NCBI GenBank assembly: GCA_964554475.1
Contig: CAZKOT010000021.1
Coordinates: 1-21,002 of the forward strand
Length of the DNA: 21,002 nt
Direction: 5' to 3'
Source of the DNA: CAJKWP01 sp964554475
GTDB taxonomy: Bacteria; Bacillota; Clostridia; Christensenellales; UBA1242
Both the position numbers and the translations under genes were made by a program. The number at the start of each line of letters is the position of its first letter. The stretch's first letter is position 1. Of the stretch, positions 1 through 8,547 are shown one piece after another. The notes under the pieces are model-generated. The model had not been told where the DNA came from. It did no database searches and was given only the letters and a program-made list of their open reading frames with translations.

Positions 1-851
1 AAACTATGCTTGCAAAAGCATTTTCCTCAATTCTTCCTGACATGACTTTTGAAGAAAGTTTGGAAGTAACAAAAATTCACAGTATTGCCGGTCAACTTGG
101 AAACACCGGTATTGTTTTAAATAGACCTTTTAGAACTCCTCATCACACGGCAACGAAAGTTGCACTTACGGGTGGGAATAAAAATGCTACTCCAGGTGAA
201 ATTAGTCTTGCTCATCATGGTGTTTTGTTTTTAGATGAAATGCCCGAATATGATAGGCACACTATTGAAACTCTTCGTCAGCCTCTTGAGGATGGTGTTA
301 TTACTGTTGCACGTGCAATCACAACAGTAACTTATCCTGCAGCATTCACATTAATTGGAAGTATGAATCCGTGTCCTTGTGGTAATTACGGTTCGAATAA
401 AGTTGAATGTCGATGTTCTCCAGCGCAAATTCATAAATATTTAAGTAAACTGTCCGGACCTCTTATGGATAGAATTGACCTTCATGTTGAGGTTGACAAT
501 GTTACTTATGATGACATTTCAAATCAAGATGATGCTGAATGTTCTGCTGAAATTAAAAAACGTGTTGATGATGCAAGAGAAATTCAACTTGAAAGGTTTA
601 GAAATCATAAAATTTTTTCAAATAGTAAAATGAGTGGTTCAATAACAAAAAAGATTTGCTACTTATCTTTAGAATGCAAGGATCTATTAAAACTTGCTTT
701 TACTAACCTAAATTTAACAGCGCGTGCTCATGATAAAATTTTGAAAGTTGCAAGAACAATTGCAGACCTTGAAAATTCGATTGATATTTTACCCCAACAC
801 ATTGCTGAAGCAATACAATATAGGTCACTTGATAATAAATATTGGATTTGA
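1..851 (+). CDS. comM: YifB/ComM family Mg-chelatase-like AAA+ ATPase, C-terminal part (5' end outside window)
   Basis: The frame is open from base 1 (bases 1-2 end a lysine codon), and the first residues, TMLAKAFSSILPDM, follow the lysine of a Walker A motif, so the gene starts upstream of the window. Next come the family's RPFRTPHHTAT segment, the Walker B-like GVLFLDEMPEY, the NPCPCGNYG cysteine segment, and the arginine-finger region SGPLMDRIDLHVEV. A C-terminal helical domain (Mg_chelatase_C type) ends in AEAIQYRSLD. ComM proteins are hexameric helicases that help branch migration during natural transformation; the role of the Gram-positive YifB forms is less certain. It lies 205 bases before dprA, another recombination/transformation gene, which is a common pairing. 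Family assignment is very secure; the function in this organism is inferred. Confidence 0.95.
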   Translation, partial: TMLAKAFSSILPDMTFEESLEVTKIHSIAGQLGNTGIVLNRPFRTPHHTATKVALTGGNKNATPGEISLAHHGVLFLDEMPEYDRHTIETLRQPLEDGVITVARAITTVTYPAAFTLIGSMNPCPCGNYGSNKVECRCSPAQIHKYLSKLSGPLMDRIDLHVEVDNVTYDDISNQDDAECSAEIKKRVDDAREIQLERFRNHKIFSNSKMSGSITKKICYLSLECKDLLKLAFTNLNLTARAHDKILKVARTIADLENSIDILPQHIAEAIQYRSLDNKYWI

Positions 852-1010
852 AGGAGACAGAATATTGATTAGATTTATTATATAAAACAAATTATTTATC
901 CGAAAAAAGAATATGCTAGTATAAATTTAGATTGTGATGAGTTAGTCTCATTTTTAACATCAATAATTAAAATTATAAAAAAACAATGCAAAATAATTGA
1001 TAAAATCCTA

Positions 1011-1044
1011 AACTCTCAACTCTCAATTCTCCACTCCTAACTCT
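1011..1044 (+). repeat. Pyrimidine-rich short tandem repeat in the dprA leader
   Basis: The segment has two exact copies of the heptamer AACTCTC followed by imperfect copies (AATTCTC, CACTCCT, AACTCT). It contains no G at all; the G-free run extends from about 1001 to the ribosome binding site at 1045-1050. This is very different from the surrounding A/T-rich spacer. It would give an unstructured leader immediately before the dprA Shine-Dalgarno. It resembles the short tandemly repeated repetitive sequences found between genes of some bacteria. No function can be read from it. Confidence 0.5.
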
Positions 1045-1056
1045 AAAAGGAAAGAC

Positions 1057-2148
1057 ATGCAATATACACAAGATGAAAAAATTTTGATTTGGTTAAGTTC
1101 ATTTGAGTTTTTAAGCATTACAAAAACTCATGCTCTTTTGAAATTTTTTAAAGACCCCAAAAAAATTTTTGATGCAATTGTAAAAAAACAAAAAGAATGC
1201 ATAGAAATTATTGGAACTCTTCATTTTAATGAAATTTTAGAAAAAAGTGAACAAAAATATATTGATAATTTCGTAAATAATTTAACAAAACAAAACATTA
1301 TTTGTTCAACTCTTTTAAGCGAAACCTATCCCAAACTTTTGGCAGAGATTTTTGAACCCCCGATTAATCTTTACACAAAAGGAGATATTTCAATTTTAAA
1401 ATCAAAAAGTATTGCAATTGTTGGAACACGAAATCCTTCCAATTATGGAAAAATTATTACAAATAAATTTGCAAAAGGACTATCTCAAGCTGGACTTACA
1501 ATTGTTAGTGGACTTGCAATGGGAATAGACAAAATTGCACATCAAGGGGCACTTGAGGTAAATGGAAAAACTATTGCGGTTTTAGGTTCGGGATTTAATT
1601 GCATTTATCCGGCAATGAATGTTAATCTTGCAAAAGAAATTGCCGAAAAAGGACTTTTGGTTTCGGAATATTCTCCAAATGTCGAACCAACAAAGTTTTA
1701 TTTTCCTGCTAGAAATCGTATAATAGCAGGGCTTTCAATTGCAACTTTAATTACAGAAGCAGGGGAGAAGAGTGGAGCATTAATTACAAAAGAATTTGCT
1801 GTTGATTTCAATAGAATTGTTTTTGCAGTTCCCGGAAACATTACAAGTGTGGCAAGCGCAGGCACGAATAAAATCATTAAAACTTGTCAAAGTGCTTGCG
1901 TTCTTGATTACAAAGATGTCTTGTTTGAATTAGGTATTACGGTTGAAAATGAGAAATTTTGTAATACGATTCAACTTGATTTAAACGAACAATTAATTCT
2001 TTCAGTAATAGAAAAAGAAGAAACTCATTACGAAGATTTACAAATTAAAACAAAATTAGAGCCCAAAAAACTTAATAGTTATTTAACAACAATGACGATA
2101 AAAGGCATTATAAAAAAAATGCCAGGAAATTTTTATTGTAAGCAATAG
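1057..2148 (+). CDS. dprA: DNA-processing protein DprA (Smf)
   Basis: This 363-residue protein has the usual DprA plan: an N-terminal helical (SAM/HhH-like) region to about residue 100, the Rossmann-like DNA-processing domain around 105-310, and a C-terminal winged-helix region to the end. The domain carries SIAIVGTRNPSNYG, GLTIVSGLAMGIDKIAH, KTIAVLGSGFNCIYP, FPARNRIIAGLS and GALITKEFA, all diagnostic. DprA binds single-stranded DNA and loads RecA during transformation; it is also widely kept in bacteria not known to be transformable. The ATG at 1057 is preceded by AAAAGG (1045-1050). It lies between comM and topA, a typical Firmicutes order. No terminator is obvious after it; the structured repeat at 2226 follows. 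Confidence 0.96.
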   Translation: MQYTQDEKILIWLSSFEFLSITKTHALLKFFKDPKKIFDAIVKKQKECIEIIGTLHFNEILEKSEQKYIDNFVNNLTKQNIICSTLLSETYPKLLAEIFEPPINLYTKGDISILKSKSIAIVGTRNPSNYGKIITNKFAKGLSQAGLTIVSGLAMGIDKIAHQGALEVNGKTIAVLGSGFNCIYPAMNVNLAKEIAEKGLLVSEYSPNVEPTKFYFPARNRIIAGLSIATLITEAGEKSGALITKEFAVDFNRIVFAVPGNITSVASAGTNKIIKTCQSACVLDYKDVLFELGITVENEKFCNTIQLDLNEQLILSVIEKEETHYEDLQIKTKLEPKKLNSYLTTMTIKGIIKKMPGNFYCKQ

Positions 2149-2225
2149 AGATGAAAGATAGTAAATTTTTTAATGTGAACATGAATACTTTGCATTCTAA
2201 ACGCTAAAATTTCCAGACTGTCAAT

Positions 2226-2349
2226 AAAGAGCAATGGACGCAAAAAATTAAATAAATTTTTTGCTGCTACGTTTACTGCCAAACGCTTCACGACAGTCAT
2301 TTACGTGAAATAAAACTTCTGCCGTGTTGAGCCTTGCCCATTGCTCTTT
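2226..2349 (+). repeat. Structured intergenic element, divergent copy (copy C)
   Basis: This lies in the 403-base gene-free stretch between dprA and topA. Outer arms 2226-2237 and 2338-2349 are a perfect 12-bp inverted repeat (AAAGAGCAATGG). Inside it, 2240-2249 and 2255-2264 form a further perfect 10-bp hairpin (GCAAAAAATT arms). The core at 2271-2338 is clearly homologous to the tandem elements at 13479-13733: it shares GTTTACTG-CAAACG, GACAGTCATTTACGTGAA, CTGCC and GAGCCT-GCC. The outer stem sequence is unrelated to that of the other copies, yet pairs perfectly. A middle stem 2289-2296/2319-2326 keeps the same A-C mismatch as the other copies but differs by compensatory base pairs. The rest of 2149-2551 is AT-rich, with only the topA promoter recognised. 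Confidence 0.8.
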
Positions 2350-2495
2350 CTCGAAAACCTGAGTTTTTATAATCCGCACTTTTTATTAGAGGTGTTTGCT
2401 CAAATTTTTTGTTTAAATAAAATCTAACTTAAAAAATTTCCGCTCCTTATTTTTAATTTTTTTTAATTCTTAATTTTTTTTAATAAATAAATCGG

Positions 2496-2524
2496 TTGAC
2501 ATGGTTATTTAAAAAAGTTATGCT
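2496..2524 (+). promoter_or_regulatory. Likely sigma-A promoter for topA
   Basis: TTGACA at 2496-2501 matches the -35 consensus. A 17-base spacer leads to TATGCT at 2519-2524 as the -10. A transcript would begin near 2531, just before the AAAAAAGG ribosome binding site at about 2534-2540. A TG-extended TAAAAT at 2524-2529 overlaps but would need a 22-base spacer, so it is less likely. Confidence 0.55.
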
Positions 2525-2551
2525 AAAATTGCAAAAAAGGAAAAAGTTAAA

Positions 2552-4774
2552 TTGAAATTAGTAATAATTGAAGGACCAGGTAAAAAAGATACAATAAAAA
2601 AATACTTGGGAAGTGGTTTTCAGGTTCTAGCAACAAAAGGACACGTTAGAGACCTGCCACAAAAAGCATTTGGGGTGGATTTAGATTCTTTTGAACCTCA
2701 ATATGAAATTTTACCCGATAAAAAAGATGTTATTGAAGAATTGAAAAAAGCATCTTCAAAAGCAAGTCAGATTCTTCTTGCAACTGACCCAGATAGAGAG
2801 GGAGAGGCAATTTCGTGGCATATTGCTAAAATTTTAGGACTTTCAGAGAATGAGAAATGCCGAATTGTTTTTAATGAAATTTCAAGCAGTAGTGTTCAAA
2901 AAGCATTAACTGTACCTAGAACACTTGATAAAAATTTAATCAATGCACAACAGGCAAGACGTATTTTGGATCGTATTGTCGGTTATAAAATTTCGCCTAT
3001 TGTCAGTCGAAAAATAAAACCAAAATTAAGTGCGGGGAGAGTTCAAAGTGTTGCTTTGAAATTAGTTGTTGAGCGTGAAGATGAAATTAATAAATTTAAA
3101 CCTGAGGAATTTTGGAGTGTTATTGCTAATTTAAGTAAATTAAAAAGCAAGCAAATCTTCAAGTCAAATTTATTTTCGTTTAAAGGAAAAAAAGAAAAAC
3201 CTAAAAATAAAGAAGAAGTTGATTTAATTTTAAATAATTTAAAAAACGGACAGTATAAAGTTAAAAATATTAAAAAATCAAAGGTTAAGTCAAAGCCCCC
3301 AGCTCCTTTTACGACAAGTACGATGCAACAGGATGCATTAAATAAATTGGGAATGAGCATTAAAAAAACTTCTTTTTGTGCACAACAACTTTATGAAGGT
3401 GTTGAACTTGGCGGAGAGGGAAAAACAGCATTAATTACATACATTCGTTCTGATTCAACTAGAGTTTCTCCCGATGCTCAAAAAGCTACCAGTGAATTTG
3501 CTATAAAAAAATTTGGAAAAGAATATGTTCCTGAAAAACCAAATATTTTTTCTTCAAAAGGAAAAGTGCAAGATGCTCACGAAGCAATAAGGCCTATTTC
3601 AATTACTCAAACCCCAGAAAATGTGAAAAAATTTTTATCTCCTGATAACTTTAAACTTTATAAATTAATATATGAACGTTTTCTTGCAAGTCAGATGAGC
3701 GAAGCGATTTTTGATAGTGTTGAGGTTGAAATCATTTGTAATGATTGCATTTTTAAAGCAAGCGGAAAAACGGTTAACTTTCCTGGCTGGACTATTGTTT
3801 ACAAAAATTATATTGAAAATGAAGAAGAAGAGGAAAAAATTCCAAAATTAGAAGTGGATGAAATTTTAGAACTTCACAAACTTTCAACCGAACAAAAATT
3901 TACAAAACCACCCGCACGTTTCACTGAAGCAAGTTTGGTTAAAGCAATGGAAGAAAAAGGAATTGGACGGCCGGCAACTTATGCTCCAACAATTATGCTT
4001 CTTGCAAACAGGTTTTACACAGAAAAAGAAGGAAAATTCTTAAAGCCTACTGAATTAGGAGTTTCCGTAACAAAGTTTTTAGATGAGTTTTTTAGTAATG
4101 TTATTAATGTTAAATTTACAGCGGAAATGGAAAATAAACTTGATCAAATTGCCGAAGAAAACATCGATTGGAAAGAAGTTGTAGCAAAATTTTGGGAAAG
4201 CTTTAAAGACTTACTTACAACTGCTCAAAAAAGTCAAAAAATTTTTAAAAATCCTCCTCAAGAAACTGACCAGATTTGTGAATTATGTGGAGCAAATATG
4301 GTTGTTCGAGAAGGAAAATTTGGAAAATTTTTAGGATGTAAAAATTATCCTAAATGTCAAAATAAAATTAATATTCAAAATGAAAATGGAAAATTAGTTG
4401 AAATGAATAAACAATCTCCTCAAGTAACCGATCAAGTATGCGAAAAATGCGGAAACAAAATGGTTGTTCGTAAGGGAAAATTTGGAGAGTTTTTAGGTTG
4501 TTCAAATTATCCTAACTGTAAAAATATAATTAGTTTAAAAACCGAGGTAAAACAAGAGGGGACATGTCCTATTTGTGGAAAAGCAACAATTGTAAGAAAA
4601 ACTAAAAGAGGAAAGAATTACTATGCTTGCACAGGTTATCCCGAGTGTAAATTTATGAGTTGGGATTTACCTATAGGTAAAAAATGTCCTTCATGTAGCG
4701 ATGGTTATTTAGTTGTAAAAAAAGATGAAATATGTTGCAAAGAATGTGATTATAAAGAAAGTAAAGAAAGTTGA
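2552..4774 (+). CDS. topA: DNA topoisomerase I (type IA) with zinc-ribbon tail
   Basis: The enzyme relaxes negative supercoils by cutting one strand. The 740-residue protein has an N-terminal Toprim domain (conserved Glu, then LLATDPDREGEAISWHI with the metal-binding DPDRE), the central type IA core, and the active-site tyrosine Y297 in LITYIRSDSTRVS. GIGRPATYA is the later conserved motif. The tail has three clear four-cysteine topoisomerase zinc ribbons (from about residue 573, 628 and 672) and a fourth CPSC/CCKEC pair at the very end. The start is TTG at 2552, since MKLVIIEGP begins exactly at the Toprim strand and no ATG is near. The first Toprim motif reads IIEGPGKKDTI, where most TopA have a VESP-KA-TI form; the key glutamate is kept. 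Confidence 0.96.
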   Translation: MKLVIIEGPGKKDTIKKYLGSGFQVLATKGHVRDLPQKAFGVDLDSFEPQYEILPDKKDVIEELKKASSKASQILLATDPDREGEAISWHIAKILGLSENEKCRIVFNEISSSSVQKALTVPRTLDKNLINAQQARRILDRIVGYKISPIVSRKIKPKLSAGRVQSVALKLVVEREDEINKFKPEEFWSVIANLSKLKSKQIFKSNLFSFKGKKEKPKNKEEVDLILNNLKNGQYKVKNIKKSKVKSKPPAPFTTSTMQQDALNKLGMSIKKTSFCAQQLYEGVELGGEGKTALITYIRSDSTRVSPDAQKATSEFAIKKFGKEYVPEKPNIFSSKGKVQDAHEAIRPISITQTPENVKKFLSPDNFKLYKLIYERFLASQMSEAIFDSVEVEIICNDCIFKASGKTVNFPGWTIVYKNYIENEEEEEKIPKLEVDEILELHKLSTEQKFTKPPARFTEASLVKAMEEKGIGRPATYAPTIMLLANRFYTEKEGKFLKPTELGVSVTKFLDEFFSNVINVKFTAEMENKLDQIAEENIDWKEVVAKFWESFKDLLTTAQKSQKIFKNPPQETDQICELCGANMVVREGKFGKFLGCKNYPKCQNKINIQNENGKLVEMNKQSPQVTDQVCEKCGNKMVVRKGKFGEFLGCSNYPNCKNIISLKTEVKQEGTCPICGKATIVRKTKRGKNYYACTGYPECKFMSWDLPIGKKCPSCSDGYLVVKKDEICCKECDYKESKES

Positions 4775-4829
4775 AAAAGTGGTAATTAATAGTTTTTGTT
4801 TATAATATTGGATGGTTATAAGGAGCATA

Positions 4830-6236
4830 ATGACCACAAAGAAAGCAAGAATTGACTATGTTAATATAATTGGTGCTGGTTTAGCTGGAAGTGAGGCAGC
4901 ATTGTTTTTGGCAAACAATGAAATTAAAGTTAATCTTTTTGAAATGAAACCTCACGTTAAAACTCCCGCTCACAAAAGTGATAAGTTTGCTGAATTAGTA
5001 TGCAGTAATTCCTTAAAATCAACTGATGATTTGACTGCTAGTGGACTCCTTAAAAGAGAATTAGAAGAATTGGATTGTAATCTTTTAAAAATTGCAAATA
5101 TGTGTAAGGTTTCAGCAGGTTCGGCATTAGCAGTTGATAGAGAAAATTTTTCTAATCTTGTAACTGAAACAATTAAAAATCATCGAAACATTAATGTGAT
5201 TGAACAAAAGATTACTGTTTTAAATTTAAATGAACCGACAATAATTGCAACAGGTCCATTGACTGATAATGTACTTTACAAACATATTCAAAATTTAATT
5301 GGGGAAAAGAATTGTTATTTTTATGATGCAATTGCTCCGATTGTTTTTGGCGGAAGCGTTAATAAACAATTTGCTTTTTGGGGTAATCGCTATGGAAAAG
5401 GTAATAGTGAGGGTGATTATTTGAATTGTCCTCTTTCAAAAGATGAATATACACTTTTTTATAATGAACTGATTAATGGAAAAAGAGTTGAATTGAAAGA
5501 TTTTGAAAAATTTGAAGGAAATAATGATTTTTCAAATGAGATAATTAAAGAAGATGATGAAGAAAAAAATAAACCTAATTTTTTTGAGGGGTGTTTACCA
5601 GTTGAGATAATTGCAAAACGTGGATTTGAAGCATTACGATTTGGACCCATGAAACCAGTTGGACTTTTTCAAGTGAGTAAAGAAAAAAGACCATATGCAG
5701 TTTTGCAACTTCGAAAAGAAGATGAAGAAGGACGACTTTTAAATCTTGTCGGTTTTCAAACTAATTTAATTTACAGTGAACAAAAAAGGATATTTTCGCT
5801 TATTCCTGCATTAGAAAATGCCGAATATATTCGCTTTGGACAAATGCATAGAAACTCCTACATTAATAGTCCTGCATGCTTAAATGAGTTTTCACAATTA
5901 AAAAAATATCCAAATTTTTTTATTGCCGGTCAACTTTCAGGTGTGGAAGGTTATGTCGAAAGTATTGCAAGTGGATTGTTTGTGGGATATAATATGTTGA
6001 AATTTCTTTTTAGGGAAAGACTTGAAAAGCTTCCTTCTACAACCTGCTTAGGTGCGATGATGAATTATATTTCAAATGAATTAAACAATAATTTTCAACC
6101 TATTAATGCAAACTATGGTATAATGAGCTATGATGGTGAATTAATTAAAGATAAGAAAGAAAAAAAACAAAAAATGAAAGAAATTTCAATTAACGAAATA
6201 AAAAAATTTAAGGAGAAATTTTATGGAACAACTTAA
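4830..6236 (+). CDS. trmFO: Methylenetetrahydrofolate-tRNA-(uracil-54) methyltransferase TrmFO
   Basis: TrmFO uses FAD and methylenetetrahydrofolate to make ribothymidine at position 54 of tRNA. The N-terminus has the FAD-binding GAGLAGSEAA (residues 15-24), followed by PAHKSDKFAELVCSNSLKS with the conserved cysteine C58. FFEGCLPVEIIAKRG and RFGPMKPVGL follow, and IAGQLSGVEGYVESIASG is the C-terminal FAD-contact motif. The ATG at 4830 is chosen because AAGGAG (4820-4825) stands just before it; an in-frame ATG at 4812 lies upstream of this site and has none of its own. Against the family core there is a short acidic insertion just before FFEGC and a lysine-rich C-terminal tail. The last 14 bases overlap hslV, so translation is probably coupled. 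It follows topA, the standard Firmicutes order. Confidence 0.96.
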   Translation: MTTKKARIDYVNIIGAGLAGSEAALFLANNEIKVNLFEMKPHVKTPAHKSDKFAELVCSNSLKSTDDLTASGLLKRELEELDCNLLKIANMCKVSAGSALAVDRENFSNLVTETIKNHRNINVIEQKITVLNLNEPTIIATGPLTDNVLYKHIQNLIGEKNCYFYDAIAPIVFGGSVNKQFAFWGNRYGKGNSEGDYLNCPLSKDEYTLFYNELINGKRVELKDFEKFEGNNDFSNEIIKEDDEEKNKPNFFEGCLPVEIIAKRGFEALRFGPMKPVGLFQVSKEKRPYAVLQLRKEDEEGRLLNLVGFQTNLIYSEQKRIFSLIPALENAEYIRFGQMHRNSYINSPACLNEFSQLKKYPNFFIAGQLSGVEGYVESIASGLFVGYNMLKFLFRERLEKLPSTTCLGAMMNYISNELNNNFQPINANYGIMSYDGELIKDKKEKKQKMKEISINEIKKFKEKFYGTT

Positions 6237-6759
6237 AGGGACTACCATTTGCGCTATTAAAAAAAACGGAAAAACTGCTATCGTTGGTGACGGGCAAGTA
6301 ACATTTTCTCAAAGTGTTGTTTTTAAAAATAATGCTGTTAAAGTACGAAGAATTTATAATGACCAGGTGGTTGTTGGCTTTGCTGGGTCTGTTGCTGATG
6401 CTTTTTCACTTAGCGAACGTTTTGAAGAAATGCTTAATAAGTTTTCCGGAAATTTATTGCGAAGTGCAGTTGAACTTGCTCGTCTTTGGAGAACGGACAA
6501 AATTCTTCGTCAACTTGAAGCAATGCTTATTGCAGCAGATAAAGACAAACTATTAATTATTTCAGGAACGGGTGATGTTATTGAACCACAAGATGATATT
6601 TGTGCGATTGGTTCAGGTGGAAATTATGCTTTAGCTGCAGCAAAAGCTCTTGCGCAAAACACAAAGTTATCAGCAAAAGATATTGCTCTTAAATCAATTG
6701 AAATTGCTGCTGATATTTGCGTTTATACTAATCATAATGTTACCGTTGAGGAGGTTTAA
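6223..6759 (+). CDS. hslV: ATP-dependent protease peptidase subunit HslV (ClpQ)
   Basis: HslV is the proteasome-like threonine peptidase of the HslUV complex. The 178-residue protein begins MEQLKG followed by TTICAIKKNGKTAIVGDGQV, so maturation after Gly6 would expose Thr7 as the catalytic nucleophile. The GDGQVTF segment, VGFAGSVADAFSLSERFE, LLIISGTGDVIEP and AIGSGGNYALAAAKAL are typical. The ATG has AAGGAG at about 6211-6216 inside the end of trmFO. It ends one base before hslU, so the two subunits are almost certainly co-translated. In Bacillus the recombinase gene xerC (codV) sits between trmFO and this gene; here it is missing and trmFO overlaps hslV directly. Confidence 0.96.
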   Translation: MEQLKGTTICAIKKNGKTAIVGDGQVTFSQSVVFKNNAVKVRRIYNDQVVVGFAGSVADAFSLSERFEEMLNKFSGNLLRSAVELARLWRTDKILRQLEAMLIAADKDKLLIISGTGDVIEPQDDICAIGSGGNYALAAAKALAQNTKLSAKDIALKSIEIAADICVYTNHNVTVEEV

Positions 6760-6760
6760 A

Positions 6761-8071
6761 ATGGATTTAACACCTAAAGAAATTGTCAAAGAACTTGACA
6801 AGTATATAATCGGGCAATCTGAAGCAAAGCGTGCTGTTGCCGTTGCTCTTCGTAATCGTTATCGCCGAAGTCAACTTTCAAAAGAACTGCGAGATGAAAT
6901 TACACCTAAAAACATTATTCTAAAAGGACCAACAGGCGTTGGTAAAACCGAAATTGCACGTAGACTTGCAAAGTTAATTAAAGCACCTTTTATTAAGGTT
7001 GAAGCATCAAAATATACCGAAGTTGGTTATGTTGGAAGAGATGTTGAGAGTATGGTTAGAGATTTGGTTGAATTTTCGGTTCGTATGGTTAAAGATGAAA
7101 AACTTCATCAAGTTGAAATTAAAGTTAAGCCTACAGTTGAAAAAAAGTTAATAGATTATATTTTAAACGAAAAGAAAAAAGAAAAAATTGATATTCCTGA
7201 AGCTGTTTTAAGAAAAGAGATTGAAGAAAATTTTAGTCGAGGTGAGTTTGATAATATGCCTATTGAAATCGAAATTCTTCAATCTTCAAAACCTATTGGA
7301 ATGATTGGTGCTGGGGTTGCAGAATTAGATATTGGAAACATGCTTGAAGGATTTTTTCCAAAAAGAAAAACTAGAAAAAAAATGACAATTAAACAAGCAT
7401 ATAGCGTTTTAATTCAAGAAGAAAGTGATAAGTTTATTGATGTAGAATCTGTTAATACTGAAGCAATTAAACGTGCTGAAGAAGATGGAATAATTTTTAT
7501 TGATGAAATTGACAAAATTATTGGAAAAGGCGCTGGTTCAGGACCAGATGTTTCAAGAGAAGGTGTTCAAAGAGATATTTTACCCATTGTTGAGGGAAGC
7601 ACAGTTTCAACAAAATACGGTAATATTAAAACAGATTTTATTCTTTTTATTGCAGCAGGTGCATTTCATATTGAAAAAATTTCAGATATGATTCCTGAAT
7701 TACAAGGCAGATTTCCTGTGAGAGTTGAATTAAAATCACTTTCAAAGGATGATTTTAAAATGATTTTATCTCAACCAAAAAACGCAATTACTCTTCAATA
7801 CGCTTCTTTGCTATCAGTGGATAATATTGAGTTGAAATTTACTGATGATGCTTTGGATGAACTTGCTGACCTTGCAGTAATTGAAAATGATACATCAGAA
7901 AATATTGGGGCAAGAAGGTTGCATACATTAATGGAATATTTGTTAGAAGATATTTCTTACAATGCTGGAGGAGACCATCCTAAACAGGAAATTGAAATTA
8001 ACAAAGCATATGTTCAAAAAACTTTTTTAAAAAACAAGAAGGTAAATGATCTCAAGAAATATGTGTTATGA
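6761..8071 (+). CDS. hslU: ATP-dependent protease ATPase subunit HslU (ClpY)
   Basis: This AAA+ unfoldase feeds substrates to HslV. The 436-residue protein opens with LTPKEIVKELDKYIIGQ, then Walker A GPTGVGKT at 56-63. The intermediate (I) domain follows to about residue 230; the Walker B IIFIDEIDK has D248/E249. Sensor-2 is SENIGARRLHTLMEYLLE. The C-terminus ends DLKKYVL, matching the hydrophobic tail that docks into HslV and triggers its activity. The start is ATG 6761, preceded by GAGGAGG (6748-6754) at the end of hslV; the frame is open further upstream but only as a shadow of hslV. codY, which follows this gene in Bacillus, is absent; a separately promoted thioredoxin gene comes next. 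Confidence 0.97.
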   Translation: MDLTPKEIVKELDKYIIGQSEAKRAVAVALRNRYRRSQLSKELRDEITPKNIILKGPTGVGKTEIARRLAKLIKAPFIKVEASKYTEVGYVGRDVESMVRDLVEFSVRMVKDEKLHQVEIKVKPTVEKKLIDYILNEKKKEKIDIPEAVLRKEIEENFSRGEFDNMPIEIEILQSSKPIGMIGAGVAELDIGNMLEGFFPKRKTRKKMTIKQAYSVLIQEESDKFIDVESVNTEAIKRAEEDGIIFIDEIDKIIGKGAGSGPDVSREGVQRDILPIVEGSTVSTKYGNIKTDFILFIAAGAFHIEKISDMIPELQGRFPVRVELKSLSKDDFKMILSQPKNAITLQYASLLSVDNIELKFTDDALDELADLAVIENDTSENIGARRLHTLMEYLLEDISYNAGGDHPKQEIEINKAYVQKTFLKNKKVNDLKKYVL

Positions 8072-8157
8072 GATAATTTTTTAGCAGACATAATCGCATA
8101 TTAAAAACATACTTATATCAACATTCAAAAAAATAAGCATTTTGTTAAATTTCTTTT

Positions 8158-8185
8158 TTGATATTTTATGTTTTTTGTGTAAAAT
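8158..8185 (+). promoter_or_regulatory. Possible sigma-A promoter for the trxA operon
   Basis: TTGATA (8158-8163), a 16-base spacer and TAAAAT (8180-8185) lie 24 bases before the trxA ATG. The 138-base gap after hslU and the strong ribosome binding site AAGGAGAG that follows fit a new transcription start here. AT-rich background makes chance matches common. Confidence 0.45.
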
Positions 8186-8209
8186 ATTATTTGTTAGAAG
8201 GAGAGTTAC

Positions 8210-8524
8210 ATGGAAATAATTAAAGAAAAGGATTTTGAAGAAAAAGTTTTAAAATCAAATAAAACCGTTTTGGTTGATTTTTTTGCAGATTGGTGTGGAC
8301 CTTGTAAGATGCTTTCGCCTATTTTAGAACAAGTTAATGCTGAAACGGGAGATGAAGTTGAAATTTTTAAAATCAATGTTGATGAAAATGCAAAACTTGC
8401 AAGACAATTTGGAATCATGAGTATTCCAACAATGATGATTTTTAGAGATGGTAAACAAATTGAAAGAATAACAGGCTTAAGACAAAAACAACAAATTGTT
8501 CAAGCATTAAAAAAAAATGATTAA
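8210..8524 (+). CDS. trxA: Thioredoxin
   Basis: The 104-residue protein is a single thioredoxin fold of standard length. It has the redox motif WCGPCK with C29 and C32 after VLVDFFAD, and the cis-proline loop SIPTMMIF further on. It reduces disulfides in cytosolic proteins; there is no signal peptide. The ATG at 8210 has AAGGAGAG about 7 bases upstream. It is the first gene of a tight group (24 bases to the next gene, then 3 bases) with an unknown protein and a cysteine desulfurase, suggesting a link to thiol or sulfur-transfer chemistry; that link is an inference from position only. Confidence 0.96.
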   Translation: MEIIKEKDFEEKVLKSNKTVLVDFFADWCGPCKMLSPILEQVNAETGDEVEIFKINVDENAKLARQFGIMSIPTMMIFRDGKQIERITGLRQKQQIVQALKKND

Positions 8525-8547
8525 AAATAAAAGTAGGAGAAATTTTT

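Noticed and set aside
937..955. Weak terminator-like hairpin after comM (ATGAG-TTAGT-CTCAT then TTTT)
   Set aside because: Only a 5-bp stem, AT-rich; too weak to call in this background.
2151..2207. 18-codon open frame after dprA
   Set aside because: No ribosome binding site, AT-rich, unremarkable composition; expected by chance.
3043..3360. 105-codon open frame on the minus strand inside topA
   Set aside because: It lies wholly within the conserved topA coding sequence, has no ribosome binding site and a low-complexity Phe/Leu-rich translation typical of antisense shadows.
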